64,000 nucleotides of DNA from Allopusillimonas lactea (GCF_021653995.1 NZ_JAJJOZ010000001.1:124001-188000); one strand, 5' to 3'. Shown: positions 54,118 through 63,710, counted from the first letter of the stretch. Numbers and translations are program-made. The notes: generated from the sequence alone by a model not told the origin.

Positions 54118-54543
54118 ATGGCAATTGAACGCACCCTATCCATCATCAAGCCCGATGCCGTCGCCAAGAACGTAATCGGCCAAATCGTCGCCCGCTTCGA
54201 GCAGGCCGGCCTGAAGGTCGTGGCGGCCCGTTTGCAGCAGCTCTCGCGCGACGAAGCCGAGCGTTTCTATGCAGTACACAAAGCGCGTCCCTTCTACAAG
54301 GATCTGGTCGATTTCATGGTGTCGGGTCCCGTGTTCGTGCAAGTGCTCGAAGGTGAGAGTGCCATCCAGAAAAACCGCGACCTGATGGGCGCCACCGATC
54401 CCAAGAAGGCCGAGAAGGGCACCATCCGCGCCGATTTCGCTGACAGTATCGACGCCAACGCAGTGCACGGTTCCGACGCGCCCGAGACCGCTGCCGTGGA
54501 AATTGCTTTCTTCTTCCCCGAAAGCAACATCCACAGCCGCTGA
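54118..54543 (+). CDS. ndk: Nucleoside diphosphate kinase
   Basis: This 141-residue enzyme equilibrates nucleoside tri- and diphosphates by a phosphohistidine intermediate. MAIERTLSIIKPDAV starts the fold. NAVHGSDAPETAAVEIAFFF carries the catalytic histidine and the signature. The frame is open 20 codons upstream, but the ATG at 54118 matches family starts. It heads the long run rlmN-rodZ-ispG-hisS-yfgM-bamB-der-hisC; ndk-rlmN is a frequent pair. Confidence 0.98.
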   Translation: MAIERTLSIIKPDAVAKNVIGQIVARFEQAGLKVVAARLQQLSRDEAERFYAVHKARPFYKDLVDFMVSGPVFVQVLEGESAIQKNRDLMGATDPKKAEKGTIRADFADSIDANAVHGSDAPETAAVEIAFFFPESNIHSR

Positions 54544-54566
54544 TCCGGCGCTATAGGCAAGACGCA

Positions 54567-55739
54567 ATGCAAGGTCCCACCGTCGTTCCGGCCAAGGCCG
54601 AACTCATCAATCTGCTTGGCATGGATGCCCCCGCGTTGGCCGACCTGGTCGGCCAGTGGGGCGGCAAGCCGTTTCGTGCCAAGCAACTCCAGCGCTGGAT
54701 ACACCAGCGTGGGGTCGATTCGTTCAACGACATGACGGATCTTGCGCGCGTCTTCCGTGAGCAGCTATCTGCGCATTGCGCGATTCACGCGCCCGCCGTC
54801 GTCACTGAGCAACGCTCTTCCGACGGCACCCGCAAATGGCTGTTCGATGTCGGCCGCAACAACGCGGTCGAAGCGGTCTTTATCCCCGAAGACGACCGCG
54901 GCACGCTGTGCATTTCCAGTCAAGCCGGCTGCACGGTGGCGTGCCCGTTTTGTTCCACGGGGTATCAGGGTTTCAACCGTAACCTCACAACGGCCGAGAT
55001 CATCGGGCAACTCTGGTATGCGCGCCGCGCGGTCGAGGCCGAGCGCGCGGGCGCCCGCATCGGCGAGGCCAGCGCCGAGGCGCCCGACCGCGTCATCAGC
55101 AACGTCGTGATGATGGGCATGGGCGAGCCGCTGCTCAATTACGACCAGGTGCTGGGCGCTTTGCGCCTGATGCTCGACGACAATGCCTATGGCCTGTCGC
55201 GGCGGCGCGTCACTGTTTCCACTTCGGGTGTGGTGCCCATGATGGACCGTCTCAGCCGTGACTGCCCCGTGGCGCTCGCGGTGTCGCTGCACGCGCCCAA
55301 TGACACCCTGCGCGACCGCTTGGTGCCGCTTAACCGCAAGCATCCTCTTGCCGAACTGCTCGACGCCTGTAATCGCTATCTCGAGCACGCGCCGCGCGAC
55401 TTCATCACCTTCGAGTACATCATGCTCGACGGGATCAACGACGCCGACGAGCACGCCGACCAACTGCTGGAGATCGCGCGCCGGGTTCGGTGCAAGTTCA
55501 ACCTGATACCATTTAATCCTTTCCCGCAGTCGGGGCTGAAACGTTCTCCTCCCGCACGGGTTCGGCTTTTTGCTCAACGCCTGATGGACGGCGGCGTGGT
55601 CACTACAGTGCGCAAGACGCGCGGCGATGATATTGCAGCCGCTTGCGGGCAATTGGCGGGTGATGTCAAAGACCGCACACGCGTTGCCGAGCGTCTACCC
55701 GATCGCGCCGTTATCGCCATCAATCAGGAGCGTGGATGA
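54567..55739 (+). CDS. rlmN: Dual-specificity 23S rRNA/tRNA adenine-C2 methyltransferase RlmN
   Basis: This radical-SAM enzyme makes m2A2503 in 23S rRNA and m2A37 in some tRNAs. The 390 residues include the 4Fe-4S motif C122-x3-C126-x2-C129 (GCTVACPFCSTG), the GMGEPLLNY block and a C-terminal cysteine in RKTRGDDIAAACGQLAG that acts as methyl carrier. About 15 extra residues after the RAVEAE segment are Ala/Glu-rich, probably a surface loop. The stop overlaps rodZ (ATGA). Confidence 0.97.
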   Translation: MQGPTVVPAKAELINLLGMDAPALADLVGQWGGKPFRAKQLQRWIHQRGVDSFNDMTDLARVFREQLSAHCAIHAPAVVTEQRSSDGTRKWLFDVGRNNAVEAVFIPEDDRGTLCISSQAGCTVACPFCSTGYQGFNRNLTTAEIIGQLWYARRAVEAERAGARIGEASAEAPDRVISNVVMMGMGEPLLNYDQVLGALRLMLDDNAYGLSRRRVTVSTSGVVPMMDRLSRDCPVALAVSLHAPNDTLRDRLVPLNRKHPLAELLDACNRYLEHAPRDFITFEYIMLDGINDADEHADQLLEIARRVRCKFNLIPFNPFPQSGLKRSPPARVRLFAQRLMDGGVVTTVRKTRGDDIAAACGQLAGDVKDRTRVAERLPDRAVIAINQERG

Positions 55740-56326
55740 ATCAACCTTTGCTGAGAGAAGATCCGAACGGCGCCGGGCCCGGTCCGGCGTTGCCTTCAGA
55801 CATGCCCGCTCATGCGGCGAGGCCCCATGGTTCCTCGGGTGGCGATTCGGTGCCGTCCACCGCGCCGTCTTCAGCGCCCGATGGCAATGGCGTCGGTCCC
55901 ACGCTGCGCGGCCTGCGGGAGGTGCGTGGCCAGAGCGTGGGTGAAGTGTCGGCCCGCCTGAAGTTTTCCACCCGCCAGATCGAGGCGCTTGAAGCAGAGC
56001 GCTGGGAAGCCCTGCCTCAAGGGGTTTCGCTGCGCGGGTTTGTAAAAAACTATGGCCGTTTCCTGGACGCCGATATCGACGCGCTGCTGGCCATGCTCGA
56101 CACTCAGGTAGGCGACACGGCGCCGCGTGCGGTAAACGTAAGCCGCGCGGCGCCGCTGGGCGCCGTCGATGCTCCGCTGCAAGTCGAGAGCGTTTCCCGT
56201 CCATGGGGATGGCTGTTGATCATTCTCATTCTTCTGGCTGTCATCGGCTTTTATGCGCTGGAGCGAGGTTGGATCCCCGATTCATGGCTGGTCTTCGACT
56301 GGCTCAAGATGCTGAAAAATGACTGA
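55736..56326 (+). CDS. rodZ: RodZ-like helix-turn-helix membrane protein (short form)
   Basis: The 196-residue protein has a cytosolic helix-turn-helix of the RodZ type (about residues 58-125: LRGLREVRGQSVGEVSARLK, then LPQGVSLRGFVKNYGRFLD). One membrane helix lies near 157-178. Only about 18 residues follow the helix. E. coli RodZ (337 residues) continues into a periplasmic domain that is missing here. RodZ links MreB to the cell-wall elongasome. Position between rlmN and ispG is conserved. It overlaps ispG by 8 bp. Confidence 0.85.
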   Translation: MNQPLLREDPNGAGPGPALPSDMPAHAARPHGSSGGDSVPSTAPSSAPDGNGVGPTLRGLREVRGQSVGEVSARLKFSTRQIEALEAERWEALPQGVSLRGFVKNYGRFLDADIDALLAMLDTQVGDTAPRAVNVSRAAPLGAVDAPLQVESVSRPWGWLLIILILLAVIGFYALERGWIPDSWLVFDWLKMLKND

Positions 56327-57620
56327 TACTTCCAATTCGTACGAGGCAGGGCAAGCGTTGCCAGTGGGTGCCGCCGTCCGGCGCCGCACGCGCCCGGTTG
56401 TCGTGCGCTGGGGCGATCGCAAAGTCCAGGTAGGTGGTGACGCGCCGGTCGTTGTGCAGTCTATGACCAACACCGATACGGCGGATCCGATCGCCACCGC
56501 CATACAGGTCAAGGAATTGGCGCTGGCAGGGTCTGAAATTGTCCGTATCACGGTCAATACGCCCGAAGCGGCGCGCGAGGTGCCCGCAATCCGCGAGCAG
56601 CTTGATCGGATGAACATCTCTGTGCCGCTGGTGGGAGACTTCCACTACAACGGCCACAAATTGCTGTCGCAATTTCCCGAGTGCGCCCAGGCGCTGTCCA
56701 AGTACCGCATCAACCCCGGCAATATGGGGGGCGGAAAAAAGCGCGACGACAATTTCGCGCAGATGATCGAGATCGCTTGCCGCTACGAAAAGCCGGTGCG
56801 CATCGGTGTCAACTGGGGCAGCCTGGATCACGAACTGATGGCCCGCATGATGGACGAAAACGGCCGTCGCGCGCAGCCTTGGGAAGCCCAGGCGGTCATG
56901 CGCGATGCCTTGGTTGTGTCTGCCATCAGCAACGCGCGCCGCGCCGAAGAGCTCGGCCTGTCACCTAATGGCATCGTCCTGTCGTGCAAAGTCAGCCATG
57001 TGCAAGACCTGATCACGGTCTATCAAGACCTTTCCAGCCGTTGCGACTACCCTCTGCACCTGGGGTTGACGGAAGCCGGCATGGGCAGCAAAGGGATCGT
57101 CGCTTCCACGGCAGCACTGGCGGTGCTGCTGCAGCAGGGCATTGGCGATACCATCCGCATTTCTCTCACGCCAGAACCTGGCGGAGACCGCCGTCGCGAA
57201 GTAATCGTCGCCCAGGAGATCCTCCAGAGCATGGGCCTGCGGGCTTTCACGCCTATGGTTGTGGCCTGTCCTGGTTGCGGGCGCACCAGCAGCACCGTAT
57301 TCCAGGAGCTCGCCGATGACATCCAGCGCTTCCTGCGCGATCAGATGCCTGTCTGGAAGTCACGCTATCCAGGGGTAGAGAACATGAACGTCGCTGTCAT
57401 GGGTTGTGTGGTCAACGGGCCGGGCGAAAGCCGGCACGCGGACATCGGCATCAGCCTGCCCGGCACGGGCGAGATTCCCTCGGCCCCGGTCTTCATAGAC
57501 GGCGAGCGCACCATTACACTCAAGGGCGACAACATTGCCGTCGAGTTCCAGGCCATTGTCGAAGACTACGTCGAACGCCGCTACGGCACCGGCGCAGCGC
57601 AGTATTCCGGTCGCGGCTAG
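56319..57620 (+). CDS. ispG: 4-hydroxy-3-methylbut-2-en-1-yl diphosphate synthase
   Basis: IspG (GcpE) converts MEcPP to HMBPP in the non-mevalonate isoprenoid pathway with a 4Fe-4S cluster. The 433 residues contain an N-terminal TIM-barrel (VVVQSMTNTDTAD, RINPGNMGGGKKRDD). The cluster ligands are in CPGCGRTSS and MGCVVNGPGES. The length suits the beta-proteobacterial form. hisS follows 21 bp later. Confidence 0.97.
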   Translation: MTDTSNSYEAGQALPVGAAVRRRTRPVVVRWGDRKVQVGGDAPVVVQSMTNTDTADPIATAIQVKELALAGSEIVRITVNTPEAAREVPAIREQLDRMNISVPLVGDFHYNGHKLLSQFPECAQALSKYRINPGNMGGGKKRDDNFAQMIEIACRYEKPVRIGVNWGSLDHELMARMMDENGRRAQPWEAQAVMRDALVVSAISNARRAEELGLSPNGIVLSCKVSHVQDLITVYQDLSSRCDYPLHLGLTEAGMGSKGIVASTAALAVLLQQGIGDTIRISLTPEPGGDRRREVIVAQEILQSMGLRAFTPMVVACPGCGRTSSTVFQELADDIQRFLRDQMPVWKSRYPGVENMNVAVMGCVVNGPGESRHADIGISLPGTGEIPSAPVFIDGERTITLKGDNIAVEFQAIVEDYVERRYGTGAAQYSGRG

Positions 57621-57641
57621 CCCGCGCATACCCAAGTAACC

Positions 57642-58931
57642 ATGACATCAACATTTAAGAAGGTTCATGCCATCACCGGCATGAAAGACGCGCTCCCCGA
57701 CACCAGTGCTGCGTGGGAAAGCCTGGAAGCTACTGTCCGGGAGTGGCTGGGCGCTTACGGCTATTGCAATATGCGCACACCGGTGCTGGAGCACACCCGC
57801 CTGTTTACGCGCGGCATCGGCGAAGTCACCGATATCGTCGAAAAGGAGATGTATTCCTTCACCGATGCGCTCAACAACGAGCATCTCACCATGCGGCCGG
57901 AGTTCACGGCCGGCATGGTGCGCGCTACCATCGAGCACAATCTGCTGTACGAACGCCCGCATCGCGTCTACGCAATGGGCCCGGTGTTTCGTCACGAAAA
58001 ACCGCAGCGAGGCCGCTACCGCCAGTTCCATCAGATCGACGTCGAGGCCCTGGGTTTTGCCGGCCCCGACATTGATGCCGAACTCATTGTCATGCTGGCC
58101 AGGCTCTGGAAGCTGCTTGGGCTCACAGACATCCGGCTCGAGCTCAACTCGCTGGGGCAGGCCGAAGAGCGCGCCGCCCATCGGGCAGCCCTTATCGAAC
58201 ATCTTCAGAAGCATATCGACGTGCTCGACGAAGAGGCTCGGCGACGCATGCACACCAATCCGCTTCGCGTACTTGATACCAAGAATCCCGCGATGCAGGA
58301 TATGGCCAACAGTGCGCCGCGCCTGTTCGACTTCCTTGGTGCAAAGTCGCGGGAGCACTTTGCCGGCGTATGCGAGCGCCTAGCGGATGCTGGTATTTCT
58401 TACAGGCTCAATCCGCGCCTCGTGCGGGGCCTGGATTACTACAATCTGACCGTTTTCGAGTGGGTCACAGACCGGCTCGGTGCCCAGGGCACGGTATGCG
58501 GCGGCGGTCGCTACGATGGTCTGATCGAATTGCTGGGCGGCAAGCCTGCGCCGGCCGTGGGCTTTGCCATCGGCATGGAGCGCTTGCTCGATCTGTGCGA
58601 ACAAATCGGTGGCCAGGCCGAGCGCCCGGAGTGCGACGTCTATCTGGTTCACCAGGGCGAAGCCGCCCAGCGCCGTGCTGCGCTATTGGGCGAAAGCTTG
58701 CGCGATGCCGGATTGCGTGTCATTGTTCATGCCGGTCCGGGCAGCTTCAAGGCACAGTTCAAACGTGCCGACGCAAGCGGTGCGCGCGTGGCCGTCATAC
58801 TTGGCGATAACGAGCTTGCCAGCGCCAGTGCCAGCGTCAAGTGGCTGCGCGAGCAGGACGGCCATATCGGGGCACAGCAAGAAACCATCCCGCTCGATTG
58901 TTTGGTAACAGAGTTGAAAAACAGGGTCTGA
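57642..58931 (+). CDS. hisS: Histidyl-tRNA synthetase
   Basis: This 429-residue class II synthetase starts with the typical HAITGMKDALPD. It has motif 2 (YRQFHQIDVEALG) and the histidine-specific motifs LVRGLDYYNLTVFEW and GGGRYDGLIELLGG. A C-terminal anticodon-binding domain follows (about 335-425). The length matches E. coli (424). It lies between ispG and yfgM, 6 bp from the latter. Confidence 0.98.
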   Translation: MTSTFKKVHAITGMKDALPDTSAAWESLEATVREWLGAYGYCNMRTPVLEHTRLFTRGIGEVTDIVEKEMYSFTDALNNEHLTMRPEFTAGMVRATIEHNLLYERPHRVYAMGPVFRHEKPQRGRYRQFHQIDVEALGFAGPDIDAELIVMLARLWKLLGLTDIRLELNSLGQAEERAAHRAALIEHLQKHIDVLDEEARRRMHTNPLRVLDTKNPAMQDMANSAPRLFDFLGAKSREHFAGVCERLADAGISYRLNPRLVRGLDYYNLTVFEWVTDRLGAQGTVCGGGRYDGLIELLGGKPAPAVGFAIGMERLLDLCEQIGGQAERPECDVYLVHQGEAAQRRAALLGESLRDAGLRVIVHAGPGSFKAQFKRADASGARVAVILGDNELASASASVKWLREQDGHIGAQQETIPLDCLVTELKNRV

Positions 58932-58937
58932 AGAAGC

Positions 58938-59573
58938 ATGGCATACGATTTGGAAGAACAGGAGAAACTCGACGCCCTGCGTGCGTGGTGGGACCGCTAC
59001 GGCACGCTTTGTGTCGTCCTGGTGTTCGTCGCCGTCGCGGGTGTGCTCGGCTGGCGTGGCTGGCAGTGGTACCAGGAACACAAAAGCAACCAGGCCATGA
59101 GCTACTTCGAGGCGCTCGAAAGCGCCACGGGGCAGCAGGGTGACGAAGCCGTCGCCCGCATCAAGGCGGCCAGCACCACCTTGCGCGACGACTTCCCGTC
59201 TTCCGGCTACACCTCGCGCGGCCTCCTGGTGGCTGCCATGGCCCTCCAGCAGCGCGGCGACCTCGACGGTGCGCGCCAGCAACTCGAATGGCTGGTCCAG
59301 CGCAGCGCTGATCAGGCGTTGGTGGCGCTGGGCAAGTTGCGCCTGGCTGGCATATTGCTGCAGCAAAAACAATACGAGCCCGCGCTTGCCTTGCTTGGCG
59401 AGCCACCCCCAGCGTTCGCCGGCCTCTATGAAGACCGGCGCGGCGACATCCTGCTCGCGCAGGGCAGCAATGACCAAGCCCGTGCGGCCTGGGAAAGCGC
59501 GATCAAGGCATTGGGCGCCGACCCCGCCGCGCAGATCGTGCAATTGAAAATCGACGCCTTGAGTGGAAACTGA
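58938..59573 (+). CDS. yfgM: YfgM-type ancillary SecYEG translocon protein
   Basis: The 211-residue protein has a short cytosolic N-terminus (AYDLEEQEKLDALRAWWDRYG), one membrane helix (about 23-42) and a periplasmic domain of tetratricopeptide-like helices. YfgM associates with SecYEG and PpiD, bringing periplasmic chaperones to emerging proteins. Name is based on the DUF2133-type N-terminus and the hisS-yfgM-bamB-der order, conserved in proteobacteria. Confidence 0.92.
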   Translation: MAYDLEEQEKLDALRAWWDRYGTLCVVLVFVAVAGVLGWRGWQWYQEHKSNQAMSYFEALESATGQQGDEAVARIKAASTTLRDDFPSSGYTSRGLLVAAMALQQRGDLDGARQQLEWLVQRSADQALVALGKLRLAGILLQQKQYEPALALLGEPPPAFAGLYEDRRGDILLAQGSNDQARAAWESAIKALGADPAAQIVQLKIDALSGN

Positions 59574-59576
59574 TCC

Positions 59577-60749
59577 ATGCGTAACACCGCTTTCCGCCGT
59601 TCATCGTCCCGCCGCTTCTTGCGTGGCGCCATATTGGCACTGAGCCTGGCCGGTCTGGCTGGCTGCTCCATGTTTTCCAGCAGCGATCCGCGCTACGAGC
59701 CCACGCCGCTCACTGAGTATGCGCCGGGCGTTACTGCGGCGGTAGCCTGGAGCACGTCCGTTGGCAGCGGCGGAGGCTATGGTTTTGCACCCACCGTCGT
59801 GGGCGAATCCGTTTACGCAGCTGCGCCGGGTGGGCGTGTCGTCAAGGTGGCGCTTGGTTCGGGAGTGGTGCAGTGGCAGGCTGATACCGGCCGCGAGCTT
59901 TCCGCCGGGGCGGGTTCCGACGGCACCAACACCGCCGTTGCAGCCAATAACGGCGAGGTTATCGCCTACGACGACAAGGGCGTCGAAAAATGGCGGGCCA
60001 AGGCCTCCAGCGCCATCAACATCCCGCCTGTGGTTGGTGCCGGTGTCGTCGTTGTGCGCAGCAGCGACTACCGCATACAGGCGTTCGACGCCCAGACGGG
60101 CGAGCCTCGCTGGCAGGTGCAACGGCCAGGCCCGGCGCTGGCACTCAAAACCAATATGCAACTGGTCATCATCCAGGGGCTGGTTGTGTCCGGCATGCCT
60201 AGCGGTCGCCTGATGCTGATCGAGGCTGCCAGCGGCAACGTCCAGTGGGAAGGCCAGGTCGCCAGTTCCCAGGGCGCCACAGACCTCGAACGCATCCGTG
60301 ACGTGGTCGGTACGCCGCAGGTCCAGGGGCCGCTGCTGTGCGGCGTCGCCTATCAGGGGCGCATGGTGTGCTTCGATGTCTCCCAGGGTGGGCGTCCAAT
60401 CTGGGAAACGACCTTCTCCAGCAAAACCGGCATGGCCACCGACAACGTGCATGCCTATGCGGGCGATCAACGCGATGTGGTGCATGCGTTCAATCTGGCA
60501 AGCGGCAGCGAAGTCTGGAAGCAGTCCGCATTGCGCAATCGTCGGTTGACGCAGCCGGCGGTTGTACCGCAGGCAGTTGCCGTCGGTGACCTGGATGGCT
60601 ATGTCCATTTTCTGTCCCGTGAAAACGGGCATCTGCTGGGCCGCGTGAGCGTGGGCGGCGGCGCCGTGCTTTCTCCGCCGATCGCCACCACGCGCGGCGT
60701 GCTGGTGCAAACTGGCAATGGCAATCTGGTGCTGGTTGGTGTCAATTGA
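59577..60749 (+). CDS. bamB: Outer-membrane assembly lipoprotein BamB
   Basis: BamB is an eight-bladed beta-propeller lipoprotein that helps BamA fold outer-membrane proteins. The 390 residues have a signal peptide with lipobox LAGC (SLAGLAGCSMF). Repeating PQQ-like blades follow (for example SGVVQWQADTG, TGEPRWQVQRPG, SGNVQWEGQ, GRPIWETTFSSKTG). It lies 3 bp after yfgM. Its TGA overlaps the TTG start of der. Confidence 0.95.
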   Translation: MRNTAFRRSSSRRFLRGAILALSLAGLAGCSMFSSSDPRYEPTPLTEYAPGVTAAVAWSTSVGSGGGYGFAPTVVGESVYAAAPGGRVVKVALGSGVVQWQADTGRELSAGAGSDGTNTAVAANNGEVIAYDDKGVEKWRAKASSAINIPPVVGAGVVVVRSSDYRIQAFDAQTGEPRWQVQRPGPALALKTNMQLVIIQGLVVSGMPSGRLMLIEAASGNVQWEGQVASSQGATDLERIRDVVGTPQVQGPLLCGVAYQGRMVCFDVSQGGRPIWETTFSSKTGMATDNVHAYAGDQRDVVHAFNLASGSEVWKQSALRNRRLTQPAVVPQAVAVGDLDGYVHFLSRENGHLLGRVSVGGGAVLSPPIATTRGVLVQTGNGNLVLVGVN

Positions 60750-62206
60750 ACAAATCTGTATTCAAGCCCGTTATCGCCCTGGTAGGGCGCGCCAATGTGG
60801 GCAAGTCCACATTGTTCAACCGCATTACGCGTTCGCGTGCCGCGCTGGTAGCCGATTTTTCCGGCCTTACGCGGGATCGCCATTACGGCGAGGGCAGGGT
60901 GGGCAATCATCCCTTCATTGCCGTCGATACCGGCGGCTTCGAGCCGGTTGCCAAAGAAGGCATATTGCTCGAAATGGCGCGTCAGACGCAGCAGGCGATC
61001 GCTGAAGCGGACGTGGTGATCTTTCTGGTCGACGCCCGTGCTGGTGTCAATGCGCACGATCATGAAATCGCCCGCCTGCTGCGCAAGAGCGGCCAGCGTG
61101 TATTGCTGGCGGTCAATAAGGCCGAAGGCATGCGCTACGGCTCGGCGGCGGCTGAATTCCACGAACTGGGCTTGGGCGAACCGCATCCCATTTCGGCCTC
61201 ACATGGTGATGGCGTCGTTGATCTCATCGAAGAAGCACTTTCTTTCATGGATGCGGCCGAGGCGGGCGGTTCCGACGACAGCGTCGTTTTTGACGCCGAT
61301 GCACTCAGTGATGACGATATCGACGCCGTCTTAGCGGCTGGTGACGAGGCCGGTGCTGAAGCCGCCGACGAGGCTGACGCTGAAGCTGGCGTGCAGCACC
61401 GGATAAAGCTGGCTGTTGTAGGCCGGCCCAACGCAGGAAAATCCACGCTCATCAACACGCTCGTGGGCGAGGAGCGCGTTATTGCCTTCGATATGCCGGG
61501 CACCACGCGCGATGCCATCGAGATCGAGTTCGAACGCGGCGGCACGGCTTATACCCTGATCGATACCGCAGGTTTGCGCCGTCGTGGCAAGGTGTTCGAA
61601 GCCATTGAGAAGTTTTCCGTCATCAAGACGCTGCAGGCCATCGAAGCCTGCAATGTCGTGCTGCTCATGATTGACGCCCAGGCGGGTATTTCAGATCAGG
61701 ATGCCCACATCGCCGGCTTCGTGGTCGAAACCGGGCGGGCGCTAGTGGTTGCCATCAACAAATGGGACAGCGTCGACCGCGAGCAGCGCGAACTGCTGCT
61801 GCGCGAGTTCGAGCGCAAGCTGCGGTTTCTCTCTTTTGCGCGCATGCATACGATATCCGCCACGAAGGGGCAGGGCATCAATGCACTCCTCAAATCGGTC
61901 AATGCGGCGCATGCCGCTGCGTTTTCCAGGTTGTCCACGCCTCGCCTTACACGCGAATTGCGCGATGCTGTCGAGCAGCAACCGCCGCCGCGCAAGGGGA
62001 TTTTTCGCCCCAAGATGCGCTATGCGCACCAGGGCGGCCAGAATCCGCCGCTCATCGTTATTCACGGCAATGCGCTTGATGCCATACCGGATTCGTATCG
62101 CCGCTATCTCGAAACGCGCTTCCGTACCGCATTCAAGCTCGAAGGCACGCCGTTGCGCATCGAGTTCAAATCATCCCAGAATCCTTACATAAAGGGGGCA
62201 CAGTGA
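60746..62206 (+). CDS. der: Ribosome-associated double GTPase Der (EngA)
   Basis: Der has two tandem GTPase domains and acts in 50S ribosome assembly. The 486 residues show the first P-loop GRANVGKST and the second GRPNAGKST. The NKxD-type motifs appear as NKAEG and NKWDS, followed by the KH-like C-terminal domain (RYAHQGGQNPPLIVIHGN). A strongly acidic Ala/Asp/Glu linker of about 40 residues (near 176-215) joins the domains. The TTG start overlaps the bamB stop (TTGA). The end overlaps the hisC GTG. Confidence 0.96.
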   Translation: MNKSVFKPVIALVGRANVGKSTLFNRITRSRAALVADFSGLTRDRHYGEGRVGNHPFIAVDTGGFEPVAKEGILLEMARQTQQAIAEADVVIFLVDARAGVNAHDHEIARLLRKSGQRVLLAVNKAEGMRYGSAAAEFHELGLGEPHPISASHGDGVVDLIEEALSFMDAAEAGGSDDSVVFDADALSDDDIDAVLAAGDEAGAEAADEADAEAGVQHRIKLAVVGRPNAGKSTLINTLVGEERVIAFDMPGTTRDAIEIEFERGGTAYTLIDTAGLRRRGKVFEAIEKFSVIKTLQAIEACNVVLLMIDAQAGISDQDAHIAGFVVETGRALVVAINKWDSVDREQRELLLREFERKLRFLSFARMHTISATKGQGINALLKSVNAAHAAAFSRLSTPRLTRELRDAVEQQPPPRKGIFRPKMRYAHQGGQNPPLIVIHGNALDAIPDSYRRYLETRFRTAFKLEGTPLRIEFKSSQNPYIKGAQ

Positions 62207-63276
62207 GCCGTTATTGGAGTGACGACGTATCCAGCCTTTCTCCCTATGTCGCAGGGGAGCAGCCAAAGATCGAGGGCCTGCTCAAGCTGAATACCAACGA
62301 AAGCCCCTATGGGCCGTCCCCGCGCGCCATTGAGGCGATACGCGCCGCTGCCGGCGATCGCCTCCGGCTGTATCCCGACAACGAATCCAAGGCACTGTGT
62401 GAAGCGGCTGCACGCGCCTACGGCGTGGATGCCAGCCAAGTTTTCCCCGGCAACGGATCGGACGAGGTGCTGGCCCACATTTTCAATGGGCTGTTCCGCC
62501 ACGAAGGCAGGGCGCTTTGGCTGCCGGATATCACCTACAGCTTTTATCGTACATTCTGCGGGTTGTTTGGTATTCCGGCTCGGCTTGTTCCGCTGGCCGA
62601 CGACTATGCCATCCGGCCGGCCGACTACATCGGGCCGCACGCCGAGACGCCCGCCGGCATCATTTTTGCCAACCCCAATGCGCCTACCGGGCTGGCCATG
62701 CCACTGTCAGACATCGAGGCCATTGCGCATTCCAATCCTGATGTCGCGGTCGTCGTAGACGAAGCCTATGTCGATTTTGGTGCTGAATCCGCCGTATCAT
62801 TGCTGGGTTCATGTCCAAACTTGGTCGTTGTGCATACGTTGTCCAAGTCGCGCGCGCTGGCGGGGCTTCGGGTCGGGTACGCCATCGCGGGCGTTCAAAT
62901 CATCGATGGTCTGAATCGCGTCAAAGATAGCTTCAATTCCTATCCGCTCGACATGCTGGCGCAGGCGGGGGCCGTAGCGGCGCTTGACGACGGCGGCTAT
63001 TTCGACCAAACGCGCCGAGCCGTCATGGATACCCGGCGGCAGTTGTCGGACGCGTTGGCGAAACTTGGTTTCGAAACATTACCGAGCTCCACTAATTTCG
63101 TTTTCACCCGTCATCCGCGCCACGATGCAGCAGACATCGCTGCAAGGCTTCGGGCACAAAAAATCCTTGTGCGCCATTTCAAGCAACCGCGTATCGAGCA
63201 GTTTCTGCGCATCACCGTCGGTACGCCCGAAGAATGCGATCGTCTCTGCCTGGCGCTGGCAGATATCGTGAAGTAA
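62203..63276 (+). CDS. hisC: Histidinol-phosphate aminotransferase
   Basis: This 357-residue PLP enzyme makes histidinol phosphate in histidine synthesis. LLKLNTNESPYGPSP is the family N-terminal substrate loop. NPNAPTGLAM binds PLP, VVVDEAYVDF holds the aspartate, and LSKSRALAGLRVGYA has the Schiff-base lysine. The GTG start overlaps the der stop. Being outside a his operon, it may be a second HisC paralogue with broader aromatic-aminotransferase activity, which I cannot exclude. Confidence 0.92.
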   Translation: MSRYWSDDVSSLSPYVAGEQPKIEGLLKLNTNESPYGPSPRAIEAIRAAAGDRLRLYPDNESKALCEAAARAYGVDASQVFPGNGSDEVLAHIFNGLFRHEGRALWLPDITYSFYRTFCGLFGIPARLVPLADDYAIRPADYIGPHAETPAGIIFANPNAPTGLAMPLSDIEAIAHSNPDVAVVVDEAYVDFGAESAVSLLGSCPNLVVVHTLSKSRALAGLRVGYAIAGVQIIDGLNRVKDSFNSYPLDMLAQAGAVAALDDGGYFDQTRRAVMDTRRQLSDALAKLGFETLPSSTNFVFTRHPRHDAADIAARLRAQKILVRHFKQPRIEQFLRITVGTPEECDRLCLALADIVK

Positions 63277-63401
63277 TTGCAACTCATTTTTTTTCGTATT
63301 GGCCGGATTATTTTGCAAGGGGGCCGTGCCAATACCGGGAAAACCCTGTAAAGTAGATATCTCACCAAACCACCTAAAACAACACAATTGGAGCCTAGCC
63401 A

Positions 63402-63638
63402 ATGAGCAACAAAGGGCAAACACTACAAGATCCATTCCTAAACGCCCTGCGCAAAGACCATGTGCCCGTGTCTATCTACCTTGTCAATGGCATCAAGCTG
63501 CAAGGTCAGGTAGAGTCCTTCGATCAGTATGTCGTCCTGCTGCGCAACACTGTCACGCAAATGGTATATAAGCACGCGATCTCCACGGTCGTTCCCGCTC
63601 GCCCTGTCAATTTCCAGGTGGATGATTCCGCTGAATAA
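63402..63638 (+). CDS. hfq: RNA chaperone Hfq
   Basis: The 78-residue protein is a complete Hfq. Sm1 reads LQDPFLNALRKDHVPVSIYL and NGIKLQGQVESFDQYVVLL; Sm2 carries the YKHAISTVVPA signature. A short C-terminal tail is typical of beta-proteobacteria. It pairs small RNAs with mRNAs. The 125-bp gap after hisC probably contains its promoter (AT-rich, TTGCAA at 63313). hflX follows as usual. Confidence 0.98.
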   Translation: MSNKGQTLQDPFLNALRKDHVPVSIYLVNGIKLQGQVESFDQYVVLLRNTVTQMVYKHAISTVVPARPVNFQVDDSAE

Positions 63639-63663
63639 CCCGCGCACTCTTTGCACCTGGCTG

Positions 63664-63689
63664 CCCGCCAAGCGCATCGCGCTGGCGGG
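63664..63689 (+). terminator. Weak hairpin between hfq and hflX
   Basis: CCCGCCAAGCGC and GCGCTGGCGGG form an 11-bp stem with one bulged A around ATC, followed by TGTTTCGTTT. The T-tract is interrupted. It lies 25 bp after hfq and could attenuate read-through into hflX. Confidence 0.4.
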
Positions 63690-63710
63690 TGTTTCGTTTG
63701 GAGGGCGCCC

